A DNA stretch of 64,000 nucleotides, from assembly GCF_000411115.1 (NCBI RefSeq), contig NZ_KE150255.1, positions 238,490 through 302,489 on the forward strand, given 5' to 3'. Numbering within the stretch: position 1 is the first letter of the stretch; every line of letters starts with the position of its first letter. Both the position numbers and the translations under genes were made by a program. Shown here piece after piece: positions 7,575-14,846 of this stretch. The stretch comes from Capnocytophaga granulosa ATCC 51502 (GTDB taxonomy: Bacteria; Bacteroidota; Bacteroidia; Flavobacteriales; Flavobacteriaceae). Under the pieces are notes generated by a model that worked only from the letters and a program-made list of their open reading frames with translations, searched no databases and was not told where the DNA came from.

Positions 7575-8057
7575 ATGAGCGAAACGGTAAAAACTTATAC
7601 GGTAGAGGAAGCCAAGAGGCGTATGGAGCGCTATTGTGCCTATCAGGAACGTTGCCACAAAGAGGTCGTCACTAAGCTCCGACAGATGCGTATGATTCCC
7701 GAAGCGATAGATGTTATTGTAGCGTACCTTATTGAGGAAAATTTCCTCAATGAGGAACGCTTTGCTCGTAGCTATGCCAGAGGCAAATTCCGTTTCAAAA
7801 AGTGGGGACGCGTACGTATCACCCGCGAGCTGAAGTTTCGCGAGATCTCCCGCTACAATATAGCTTGTGCTATGGAGGAGATAGAGGACGATTATCAAGA
7901 GGTATTTGATACCTTGGCAGAGAAAAAGGCCGACACTATCACTGAGAAGAATATCCAGAAAGCACGCCGCAAGCTCGCTGACTACCTGCTCTACAAGGGC
8001 TGGGAGTCCTCCATGGTGTACGAAAAGGCAGTAGAACTCTTTCCCTATGACGATTAA
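7575..8057 (+). CDS. recX: Regulatory protein RecX
   Basis: A 160-residue helical protein; the start is the ATG of MSETVKTYTVEEAKRRMERY, two bases after the preceding stop. RecX landmarks are the repeated three-helix units: RYCAYQERCHKEVVTKLRQM, LIEENFLNEERFARSYARG (the signature F-x-[ND]-D/E-x-R-F-A) and FKKWGRVRITRELKFREIS. RecX binds RecA filaments and limits recombination. It overlaps the following TatD gene by 11 bases. Confidence 0.92.
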   Translation: MSETVKTYTVEEAKRRMERYCAYQERCHKEVVTKLRQMRMIPEAIDVIVAYLIEENFLNEERFARSYARGKFRFKKWGRVRITRELKFREISRYNIACAMEEIEDDYQEVFDTLAEKKADTITEKNIQKARRKLADYLLYKGWESSMVYEKAVELFPYDD

Positions 8058-8595
8058 TCCTCTTTTCCCCTATCCTAACGTACATACCCATAAGGCAAAA
8101 AATAGTCAGGAGGTACAGAACTGCTTCCCTGAAGACACTTACGATGCGGGCGTATTCTCGGTAGGTATTCACCCCTGTTATATCAGTGGAGATGGCCAAG
8201 AGCAATGGGCGCAAGTACTTGAGCGTGCCACTCATCCGCTCTGTGTTGCCATAGGCGAATGCGGCTTGGACAAGCGTGCTGCTACGCCTTTGCCCGAGCA
8301 GATAGCACTCTTTGAGCAACATATCGCTTTGGCCGAGCAGCTACATAAGCCGCTGATTATCCATTGTGTCAAGAGCTACGGGGAGCTTATCGGTTTGCGT
8401 AAGAAGAGTGGCGCCACAGGCCTGTGGATTCTCCATGGCTTTCACAAGAGTGAAGCCCTTGCTCATGAGCTATTAAAGGTAGGCATCAAGCTCTCTTTCA
8501 ACATAACCCTATTGCATGACCCTCGCCTGAAACACTTAGTTGAGACGCTCCCCCGTGAGGATTTTTTCTTTGAAACAGACGAAAACAATGACTAA
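8047..8595 (+). CDS. TatD family metal-dependent hydrolase, short form
   Basis: A 182-residue metallohydrolase. Motifs include NVHTHK near residue 12, VGIHPCY near residue 40, AIGECGLDK near residue 69, and PLIIHCVKSYGELI with H106. The C-terminal ETD motif (FFFETDENND) is present but the protein stops just after it, where TatD proteins usually continue through one or two more helices (about 30-80 residues). The 3' end overlaps the start of a histidine kinase remnant, so the truncation may be linked to that rearrangement. Family members are 3'-5' DNases; function of this short form is uncertain. Confidence 0.75.
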   Translation: MTINPLFPYPNVHTHKAKNSQEVQNCFPEDTYDAGVFSVGIHPCYISGDGQEQWAQVLERATHPLCVAIGECGLDKRAATPLPEQIALFEQHIALAEQLHKPLIIHCVKSYGELIGLRKKSGATGLWILHGFHKSEALAHELLKVGIKLSFNITLLHDPRLKHLVETLPREDFFFETDENND

Positions 8596-8803
8596 TCACA
8601 TGTATCGTATTCTTCTCTTGCTCTTATGTATAGGTAGCTGCTATGCTCAGGAGCTCCCCCAAAGCCCTATCTCTGCTGGTCGGGACACAGAGGTAGCAGC
8701 GTTCTTATTAGCCACCGAAAAGAACAACGCCTACCTTATCGCTGCCCCTCGAAAAGCCCCTGAAAGCGGATATTGTATAACCTTAGTAATCCCTATCTTA
8801 TGA
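8588..8803 (+). pseudogene. Internally deleted sensor histidine kinase (LytS type)
   Basis: The 71-residue product has a signal peptide-like start (MTNHMYRILLLLLCIGSC followed by YAQ) and ends in SGYCITLVIPIL, which resembles the last beta-strand of a histidine kinase ATPase domain. All sensor, histidine and ATP-binding parts are missing. Its stop overlaps the ATG of the LytTR regulator in an ATGA, the coupling expected of a kinase-regulator pair. The most economical reading is one in-frame deletion that removed the body of the kinase. Confidence 0.6.
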
Positions 8804-9531
8804 AAGTGTATATTTTAGAAGACGAACCGAATATACTCCGTTATCTCATTGCCCTTGTAGAAAAGCTCCCTTTTGCTCAAACAGTAGGTTATAGCTCGAA
8901 TATAGCTACTGCAAGGCAGGAGATTCCTGCCCTATCTCCCGAACTGGTACTCTCAGACATACAACTCTCAGATGGGAATAGTCTAACCCTTTTTTCCGAG
9001 ATAGAAACAGAACACCTACAGCTTATCTTTATCACCGCCTATAGCCAGTTTGCCATAGAAGCACTGAACTTAGGTGCCTTTGCCTATTTGCTTAAGCCTA
9101 TTGAGGAAACATTCTTCAACCAAACCCTGCTGAGATGTTATCAGAAGAAAGAGCAGTTCAAGGTCGCAGCCTCCCAGCTGCAACTTGCCTTACAATATAT
9201 AGCCGATAAGAGTCAAATAAGTAGGATCTCTCTTTCTACCGCCGAAGGAATAGATGTAGTGCCTATAGAGAAGATTGTCTACTTGCAGAGCGATAAGGGC
9301 TATACCACTTTTTACCTTGACGACGGAAAGAAGATCTTAGTCAGTAAGGTCATCAAGGTATACGAAGGACTTTTGCCCTCCTCTCAGTTCATACGCTCTC
9401 ATCAGTCCTATTTGGTCAATGCTCGCTACGTGCGAAAGTATTACAAAGAAGGCGTTTTGGAGCTGACCACAGGTGAGCGTATCCCCGTGGCTGAACGCCG
9501 TAGAAGGATTGTTAGCCAAGTCGTACTCTAA
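8800..9531 (+). CDS. LytTR family two-component response regulator
   Basis: A 243-residue regulator; start ATG of MKVYILEDEPNILRYL overlaps the kinase remnant by 4 bases. The receiver domain has E7-D8-E9, the phospho-acceptor D53 in LVLSDIQLSDG, ITAYS and the LLKPIEE lysine. The C-terminal LytTR DNA-binding domain starts near residue 145 (IEKIVYLQSDKGYTTFYLDD, then FIRSHQSYLVN). The tail IPVAERRRRIVSQVVL overlaps in antisense the truncated toxin gene. Without its kinase it may be an orphan regulator. Confidence 0.9.
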   Translation: MKVYILEDEPNILRYLIALVEKLPFAQTVGYSSNIATARQEIPALSPELVLSDIQLSDGNSLTLFSEIETEHLQLIFITAYSQFAIEALNLGAFAYLLKPIEETFFNQTLLRCYQKKEQFKVAASQLQLALQYIADKSQISRISLSTAEGIDVVPIEKIVYLQSDKGYTTFYLDDGKKILVSKVIKVYEGLLPSSQFIRSHQSYLVNARYVRKYYKEGVLELTTGERIPVAERRRRIVSQVVL

Positions 9532-9648
9532 TGCTTCTACAGCTTGTATAATCTTAGCTGAATAGGTAAAAGAACCATTGTGTTCATACCAATAATCAAG
9601 TGTATTGTGATAGTCGTTTTTGGCATCAATAGCCCATTTTACTTCCAT
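9337..9648 (-). pseudogene. ParE/RelE-type toxin, 3' end lost
   Basis: The first 50 or so residues (start MEVKWAIDAKNDYHNTLDYW, then EHNGSFTYSAKIIQAVEAL) look like a ParE/RelE superfamily toxin. The open frame then runs antisense through the 3' end of the LytTR regulator gene, and residues after about ANNPS have no toxin-like pattern. The gene therefore appears truncated by a junction with the regulator. It overlaps the antitoxin gene by 23 bases, as in intact toxin-antitoxin operons. Confidence 0.6.
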
Positions 9649-9901
9649 ATTTCTCTCTGGTTTCTTTTTGCAAATCCCGACTACTGATACTTACACCTTG
9701 TTGTATTTGCTCTCTTCCTTTCTCTATTTTCTGAATATCTTCCACCGTTAGTTCTTCGAAGAAATCTGTCTCTTCACCAAAAGAGACCTCTGTAGCAATT
9801 CCTCTAAGAAATCGCTCTATATAAGGCACATCTGACTCTTGCACCTTTGCTTGTAATAACACAGTGTTCATACATTCTTTATTAGGTATCAAAGTCTCCA
9901 T
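9626..9901 (-). CDS. Antitoxin of a type II toxin-antitoxin pair
   Basis: A 91-residue acidic protein. Starts are possible at METLIPNKE or at the internal MNTVLLQAKVQ; the second is 10 codons in. The C-terminal half carries LTVEDIQKIEKGREQIQQG followed by VSISSRDLQKETREKYG. The same K/R-E-Q-x-x-Q-G-V-x-I-S-S pattern recurs in the frameshifted antitoxin at 52518-52764. It precedes and overlaps the toxin gene, which is broken, so the antitoxin may now be an orphan. Confidence 0.65.
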   Translation of the reverse strand: METLIPNKECMNTVLLQAKVQESDVPYIERFLRGIATEVSFGEETDFFEELTVEDIQKIEKGREQIQQGVSISSRDLQKETREKYGSKMGY

Positions 9902-9924
9902 TCTGATAGTATTTAAATCATGTG

Positions 9925-9932
9925 CAAAAATA
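9925..9932 (-). promoter_or_regulatory. Promoter of the antitoxin-toxin pair
   Basis: Minus-strand TATTTTTG followed by CAC, 24 bases upstream of the first antitoxin ATG. Confidence 0.5.
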
Positions 9933-9963
9933 CAAATTTAATTGTTAATTATCAAACTCTAAA

Positions 9964-10026
9964 AAGTGAAAAGTGAAGCGTGAATAGTAAAGAGCATTTT
10001 TCGCTCTTTACTATTCACTTTTCACT
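9964..10026. repeat. Long perfect hairpin in a GTGAAxA repeat tract
   Basis: A 16-bp perfect stem (9980-9995 with 10003-10018, GTGAATAGTAAAGAGC) with a 7-base loop, flanked by further AAGTGAA/TTCACTT units. It may act as a transcription barrier between the antitoxin and lipoprotein genes. Confidence 0.75.
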
Positions 10027-10035
10027 TATTTTTCT

Positions 10036-10064
10036 GCGAATATTTACCCCCCCCCGCGAATATT
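10036..10064. repeat. Poly-C tract between two GCGAATATT direct repeats
   Basis: Nine cytosines at 10047-10055 are flanked by GCGAATATT on both sides, upstream of the promoter of the lipoprotein gene. Confidence 0.7.
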
Positions 10065-10095
10065 GATTCTTTTACTTATAAGCGCTGAAATTATT

Positions 10096-10103
10096 TATCT
10101 TTG
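10096..10103 (+). promoter_or_regulatory. Promoter of the lipoprotein gene
   Basis: TATCTTTG box followed by CCG, 25 bases before the ATG at 10129. Confidence 0.6.
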
Positions 10104-10128
10104 CCGAATAATATAAAATTGTTAGATA

Positions 10129-10722
10129 ATGAAAAAGTTATTAACCATGGCAGGGATAGGCCTTGCCTTAGTTATAAGTAGCTGTAGTTCCCTCACTGGG
10201 AGCAAACTTGTCAGTGCTGAAGGATTGGAAAAAGCCAAAAAACTCTTAGAGAAAGATCCTTATACAGGCAAGGCTTTCACTAAGGTAATGCTTTGGGCAG
10301 GACAACCTTTGGAAGAGAATTTTGAATCCGTAACCGCTCAGTATTTTGATGAGAAGCAAGGCAAAGACGTATCACAAAGAGCCTCCGAGGCAGGTCTTAG
10401 CTCGCCTGATATTTCCTCTGACGAACCCTCCAAAGCGGAAACCTTTACCCTCGCCGAAATTCCTTTTGACAAAGTACCTGCCCAGGTGGATAAGATGATA
10501 AAGTTCCTAAGTTCACAATCTGAATTAGAAGAAATGGAAGGCTATATCGTGCATTCCATTGTCTTTACTAAGGAAAACGGACAGATAAAACAAAAATATG
10601 AAATCCAGTGCACTAAAAAAGGGGAAGGAAAATCCGTAGAAGGGCGTAATATTGTAACCAATTATTACCAATTCCATGTAACACCTACCCCTGACGGACA
10701 ATATGAAGTTAGTGAGTGGTAG
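10129..10722 (+). CDS. Lipoprotein of unknown function
   Basis: A 197-residue predicted lipoprotein: signal peptide MKKLLTMAGIGLALVISSC with lipobox ISSC and cysteine at residue 19. The residues after Cys are SSLTGSK, without the acidic surface-export signal, so it probably faces the periplasm. The rest is soluble, rich in Lys and Glu, with no motif that I recognise. The downstream membrane-protein gene follows after 33 bases on the same strand and is probably in the same operon. Confidence 0.75.
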   Translation: MKKLLTMAGIGLALVISSCSSLTGSKLVSAEGLEKAKKLLEKDPYTGKAFTKVMLWAGQPLEENFESVTAQYFDEKQGKDVSQRASEAGLSSPDISSDEPSKAETFTLAEIPFDKVPAQVDKMIKFLSSQSELEEMEGYIVHSIVFTKENGQIKQKYEIQCTKKGEGKSVEGRNIVTNYYQFHVTPTPDGQYEVSEW

Positions 10723-10755
10723 TATATAAGATTGTTTCACTAAAATCAAACTAAT

Positions 10756-11301
10756 ATGAGTCAAGAAATTCCACAAAGTTTGCCTGCTTATTTTGAGTCG
10801 CATCCTGATCAGTTTGCCAAAAAGAATGACATTGCTAAGAAGGCTATTAACGGAATACTTTTTTTAGCATTCCTTGTACTGATGATATATCCCGAAATTA
10901 CCCCTGTTGGGGAGCTATGGGTGTGGCGTATCATTGCTGCCATAGGACTGGTATTCACTGGTTTAGGATTCTATACGGCCTATGATTACTATAATATCCA
11001 AACCAAAACGAAAATCAAGGCCAAGGGACATAAAAAATTTGATTCTGGCCATACCACTGTGGAGGAGTTGGCACGCCTTTTAGAACAAGGAAACTACCAA
11101 GAGTTGGCCAACCTACCCTCCAAGAACAACCAGCCCTTACAGATGTTTTCTTGGGAGGACAAGGACAACAAGACTTTCTATATCCTTTTGATGAAGTATT
11201 TTTCCCCATCAGATTTCAGAGGAGTTACTCCTGTGAAAGTGGTCTCTGGGGCGGACTATGACCGCTATAAGACCCTTATCAGTGCTATTGATGGATACTA
11301 A
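10756..11301 (+). CDS. Membrane protein with two N-terminal helices
   Basis: A 181-residue protein with two membrane helices (about residues 34-52, GILFLAFLVLMIYPEI, and 57-78, WRIIAAIGLVFTGLGFYTAY). A soluble C-terminal part of about 100 residues follows (EELARLLEQGNYQELANLPS). I do not recognise the family. It is probably co-transcribed with the lipoprotein gene before it. The 3' side runs into a TGACAAA heptamer tract at 11303-11338. Confidence 0.7.
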   Translation: MSQEIPQSLPAYFESHPDQFAKKNDIAKKAINGILFLAFLVLMIYPEITPVGELWVWRIIAAIGLVFTGLGFYTAYDYYNIQTKTKIKAKGHKKFDSGHTTVEELARLLEQGNYQELANLPSKNNQPLQMFSWEDKDNKTFYILLMKYFSPSDFRGVTPVKVVSGADYDRYKTLISAIDGY

Positions 11302-11390
11302 GATAGTGACAAATGACAAATGACAAGTGACAAATAACAGATTCTATAAAAAGTGCTTAATTTGTTGTTTGTCATTTGTTATTATTTTTG

Positions 11391-11398
11391 TACATTTG
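11391..11398 (+). promoter_or_regulatory. Promoter upstream of the Uma2 pseudogene
   Basis: TACATTTG followed by CAACG, 22 bases before the ATG at 11421. Confidence 0.5.
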
Positions 11399-11420
11399 CA
11401 ACGTAAAACAATGGGCTCCT

Positions 11421-11899
11421 ATGGAAATCACCTCTTTAAATCAGTTAGACCTTGTCAATGGGATTTACTCCTATGCCGATTACTTAGTCTGGAAGATAAA
11501 GGAGCGTGTGGAGCTACTCAAAGGAAAGATTCTTGAGATGTACGCTTCCCACAGAAAGGGGAAAGCCAAGTATATACAGTCGTACAACCTGACTTGTGTG
11601 TGGTCTGTGATTTTGAGAAAATAGACAGCAAGGGCTGTGTAGGTGCACCTGACTTAGTGGTTGAAATCCTTTCCCCTGGGAACTCTAAAAAAGAGATGAA
11701 AAGCAAGTTTGCCCTCTATCAAGAAGAAGGGGTTCGCGAATATTGGGTAGTTGATCCTGAGAGAGAACTTGTTTTTGTCTATGTGGCTGATAACAAGAAA
11801 TTTAAACCCACTATACCCATTGCAGATGACTATGTGTACTCCACTATTTTCCGTGATTTTAAGATACATACCTCTGACCTTTTCCATATAAAAAATTAA
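11421..11899 (+). pseudogene. Uma2 family endonuclease, disrupted by an internal deletion
   Basis: The frame from 11421 gives MEITSLNQLDLVNGIYSYAD and continues to KGKILEM, matching the intact Uma2 at 2807-3382 up to residue 39. It then continues out of frame. In the next frame the match resumes at DVRFPQKGES and TVVQPDLCVVCDFEK, through VVEILSPGNS and EGVREYWVVDP to the end. The segment equal to residues 40-74 of the intact paralogue is missing. The junction sits on GATG, which occurs at both edges (GAGATG and GATGTA), so a microhomology deletion is likely. Confidence 0.88.
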
Positions 11900-11916
11900 T
11901 CATTAATCATTATTTT

Positions 11917-13491
11917 ATGACTTTATCCGATGCTAAAGAATATGTTCTCTACGAGGTGCGTAGAGAAAAGCGTATCACCCTAAGAAACCTTATTATCGTA
12001 GTGGTACTGATCCTTATAGGAATCTTCTTGGCAGTGAAGTACCTACTGCCTTTTCTAAGCCAACAGACTACCAATGTCCCTACCTATGTGAAATTCGTAC
12101 TGCCTTTGGCCTTGCTGCTCACTGCCGCTTATCCCCTTATACGGGTGTGGAAAATCCTTAAGCGTGGCGAGCAGGTAGAGGAGGCTTTTTCCCTAATCGG
12201 CCAAGGAGAAGAGTGCCGCATCGTCAGTGAGACAGATGATTACCTCACAGTTATTCCCTTTGGCAAACGCTCTCGTATCCAAATGGACCCTATCTCTTAC
12301 TTAGGGGTATCCATTAAGAACAAAAACTACACGCTCCCTATCCACTATCGTGCAGGCTCAGCCGAGATCAAGCGTGTCCTTACTGGAGCCGATGAGGGGG
12401 CTTACAAGGAAGTGATGTACGAACTCTATAACAAACCGCAGTCCAACACCCTATTTGACAAGGCAGCAGTGAAAAGCCAAGCCGAAAGAGCACCTATCAC
12501 GCTAAAACCTGTAGCCGAGTTCCGCTCCTTTGCTGAAAAGGAATTAGCCCCTACCCTTGCCTCTATGGAGAAAGGGCGTAGTGCAAGTCATGGAATGTTC
12601 AAGACCTCTACTATAGTCGCTGTAGCTTTCGTAGTGATAATGATGGTCTTGACCTTTACAGGTGTACTTAATTTCTCCTCTCAAACAAGTGTGCTGTACT
12701 TTATCATAGGTTTTGTAGTTTTTGGTTTCCTATTGAGCTTTATCTCTATGCAACAGGCTAAGAAAAAAATGGCAGGTGCGGAGGATTACACTCAGCTTAA
12801 GTCCAAGATTTTCAGTCGTGTGGTGCATTACATCAGCCCTGATTTTCAGTATATAGAAAAGGGACATATAGGCCTTGGTGACCTTCTCTCTTCTTTCCTT
12901 TTCCGCCAAGAGCGCTATGACCTTACAGGGGGCGACCAGATTGTAGGTCACTACAATGGGGTGCCTTTCCAGTCTTGTAATTTAGCACTGACCTATCGCC
13001 CAACGGTTCGCAAGGAGAACGAGTCCGACCGAGTAGCTTTCTATGGAAATTACTTTGTGGCACGTTCGCCCAAGACTTTTAAACACCCTATCGTGATACA
13101 CCCTGTCAAGAGCTTTTTCGGTACGCTCAACGACAATGATATAGCCGCTTACCTCAACACAGGGGGCGAGCGTATCCGCTTGGAAGACCCTGAGTTCCAA
13201 AAGATGTTTGAGGTATATTGTGATGACCAGATTACTGCCCGCTATGTGCTTACCCCCGCCTTTATGGAACGCCTCAAAAAGCTCAATGAGCGCTACAAAG
13301 GCCAAGTATATATCGCTATCAATACCGATAACATCGTTATTGCTACCAACCGTGGCAATGTGCTCAATGCGGTAGATAGCCCTATCGGTGCCCTCTTCCA
13401 AAAAATAGACCTCAACTTAGTTACCCAAGTCTATGAGGAACTGGTAGAACAATTACAAATGATTGAAACACTGAAGCTCAGTGGTCAGTAG
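11917..13491 (+). CDS. DUF3137 domain membrane protein
   Basis: A 524-residue protein of the DUF3137 type. Two membrane helices lie near residues 23-50 and 58-75 and two more near residues 230-250 and 257-278. Soluble parts lie between and after these, with GVPFQSCNLALTYR near residue 350. It is typically found beside LemA, as here (LemA starts 112 bases downstream across a heptamer array). The LemA/DUF3137 pair is thought to act at the cell envelope, but no biochemical role is established. Confidence 0.8.
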   Translation: MTLSDAKEYVLYEVRREKRITLRNLIIVVVLILIGIFLAVKYLLPFLSQQTTNVPTYVKFVLPLALLLTAAYPLIRVWKILKRGEQVEEAFSLIGQGEECRIVSETDDYLTVIPFGKRSRIQMDPISYLGVSIKNKNYTLPIHYRAGSAEIKRVLTGADEGAYKEVMYELYNKPQSNTLFDKAAVKSQAERAPITLKPVAEFRSFAEKELAPTLASMEKGRSASHGMFKTSTIVAVAFVVIMMVLTFTGVLNFSSQTSVLYFIIGFVVFGFLLSFISMQQAKKKMAGAEDYTQLKSKIFSRVVHYISPDFQYIEKGHIGLGDLLSSFLFRQERYDLTGGDQIVGHYNGVPFQSCNLALTYRPTVRKENESDRVAFYGNYFVARSPKTFKHPIVIHPVKSFFGTLNDNDIAAYLNTGGERIRLEDPEFQKMFEVYCDDQITARYVLTPAFMERLKKLNERYKGQVYIAINTDNIVIATNRGNVLNAVDSPIGALFQKIDLNLVTQVYEELVEQLQMIETLKLSGQ

Positions 13492-13601
13492 TCAGACGTC
13501 AGTGGTCAGCAGTCAGACGTCAGTGGTTAGTGGTTAGCCTCTGAAAACTAACAACTAACCACTAAAAACTAACCACTAACAACTCAAAACTCAAAACTTA
13601 T
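13483..13601. repeat. Heptamer array with strand switch
   Basis: Seventeen consecutive 7-base units in one register. The first eight are GGTCAGT/AGTCAGA/CGTCAGT/GGTTAGT-like; after a CTCTGAA pivot they turn into the complementary type AACTAAC/CACTAAC and end in AACTCAA. The two arms can form a hairpin (GGTTAGTGGTTAG with CTAACAACTAACC). Confidence 0.9.
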
Positions 13602-13602
13602 T

Positions 13603-14154
13603 ATGGTTACTTACATTTTACTCGGTGTAGGAGTAGTAGTGCTCTTATACATTGTCTTGGTTTTTAATAAGATAGCCAAGAGAAAAAACCAGATACAGAA
13701 TGCTATTTCCTCGTTGGATTCGCTTTTTATCCAGCGAGCAGAGCTTATTCCAAACCTTATTGAAACTACCAAGCAGTATATGAACTATGAGCAGGAGACC
13801 TTAGCTCAAATCACCGAGCTGCGTACTCCTGTGGTTACTGAAAAACAAAACCCCTACCTGCAACCAGAGAAGGGGAACAAGATGCTGATGAATGTCATGG
13901 CACGTGCGGAGGAATACCCTGAGCTAAAGGCTAACCAACAATTCCTACATCTGCAACATGCTTTCACCGAGTGTGAGGAGCAACTGGCCGCAGGTCGGCG
14001 CTACCTGAGTGCCTCCATTACCGATTATAACGATGCCATCGTTACCTTCCCTGCCAATCTGCTGGCGGGACTCTTCGGTTTTTCCACTTACCAATGGCAA
14101 TACGCTACCCAAAAACAGCGTGAAGCGATTGATGCGAAAGAACTCTTCAAATAA
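13603..14154 (+). CDS. LemA family protein
   Basis: A 183-residue protein with one N-terminal membrane helix (residues 2-22, ILLGVGVVVLLYIVLVF), followed by a long helical domain. The LemA signature is KRKNQIQNAISSLDSLFIQR followed by AELIPNLIETTKQYM, and the C-terminal part has YNDAIVTFPANLLAGLFGF. The length and topology match the family. Its partner is the DUF3137 protein upstream. The conserved YN-x-x-x-x-x-FP motif is intact. Confidence 0.9.
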   Translation: MVTYILLGVGVVVLLYIVLVFNKIAKRKNQIQNAISSLDSLFIQRAELIPNLIETTKQYMNYEQETLAQITELRTPVVTEKQNPYLQPEKGNKMLMNVMARAEEYPELKANQQFLHLQHAFTECEEQLAAGRRYLSASITDYNDAIVTFPANLLAGLFGFSTYQWQYATQKQREAIDAKELFK

Positions 14155-14156
14155 TG

Positions 14157-14231
14157 ATTAATGCCAATAATGATTAATAATTATCATTATTGGCATTAAT
14201 TATTTGTTGGCATTATTGGCATTAATCATTA
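14157..14231. repeat. Long AT-rich hairpin between LemA and RidA genes
   Basis: An 18-bp perfect stem (14157-14174 with 14183-14200, ATTAATGCCAATAATGAT) and 8-base loop, followed by further GGCATTATTGGCATTAATCA repeats. It sits between converging genes and may be a bidirectional terminator. Confidence 0.8.
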
Positions 14232-14606
14232 TTTCACTGCTATGCAGGAGATTTCCACAGCTACACCTTTAGGAAGTTTGGCAACTTGGTAGGTTTCGCG
14301 AGCGGGTGCCCCTTCTCCGAAGTAACTACCATAGATTTCATTTACCTTGGCAAAATTGCCCAAATCGTCCAAGAGGATCGTGGTTTTCACCACTTGGTCA
14401 AAGGTATAACCTGCCTCTTCCAAAATCGCTTTAAGGCTCTGCATCACTTGTTTGGCTTGGGGTTCTATACCTCCAGCGACAACCTCGCCTGTGGCAGGGT
14501 CAATAGGAATCTGTCCAGAAACATAGAGGGTGCCATTGGCTTCAATGGCTTGACTGTAAGGGCCTATCGGAGCAGGCGCCTTAGAAGAAAGAATAACTTT
14601 TTTCAT
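14229..14606 (-). CDS. ridA: RidA family 2-iminobutanoate/2-iminopropanoate deaminase
   Basis: A 125-residue enzyme of the RidA/YER057c/UK114 family. It hydrolyses reactive enamine/imine intermediates released by PLP enzymes such as threonine dehydratase. Family landmarks are APAPIGPYSQAI near residue 10, LYVSGQIPIDP, VVKTTILLDDLGNFAKVNE and the C-terminal PARETYQVAKLPKG with the conserved Arg, then VEISCIAVK. It is full length and cytoplasmic. Confidence 0.94.
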   Translation of the reverse strand: MKKVILSSKAPAPIGPYSQAIEANGTLYVSGQIPIDPATGEVVAGGIEPQAKQVMQSLKAILEEAGYTFDQVVKTTILLDDLGNFAKVNEIYGSYFGEGAPARETYQVAKLPKGVAVEISCIAVK

Positions 14607-14631
14607 TATTTAAAGAATTATAGGATCTTAG

Positions 14632-14846
14632 GTAGTGACTAGTGACAAATGACTAATCCACTGTGGTATTGGTCATTAGTCATTAGTCATTAGTCACTTG
14701 TCGTTAGTCACTCGTCATTAGTCACTTGTCACTTGTCGTTAGTCATTTGTCACTCGTCACTTGTCACTTGTCATTAGTCACTTGTCATTAGTCACTCGTC
14801 ATTAGTCACTTGTCATTAGTCACTTGTCACTCGTCATTAGTCACTA
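14632..14846. repeat. Largest heptamer array of the window (xGTCAyT)
   Basis: A short left arm (AGTGACT AGTGACA AATGACT, 14633-14656), a spacer (ATCCACTGTGGTATT) and a right arm of about 25 units of AGTCATT, AGTCACT, TGTCACT and CGTCATT up to 14846. The last units contain the stop codon of lptD. A very similar spacer (ATCCTCTATGGTATT) occurs in the array at 45243-45342. Confidence 0.92.

Noticed and set aside
14632..14846. Repeat array considered as CRISPR
   Set aside because: Units are 7 bases without unique spacers and no cas genes are present.
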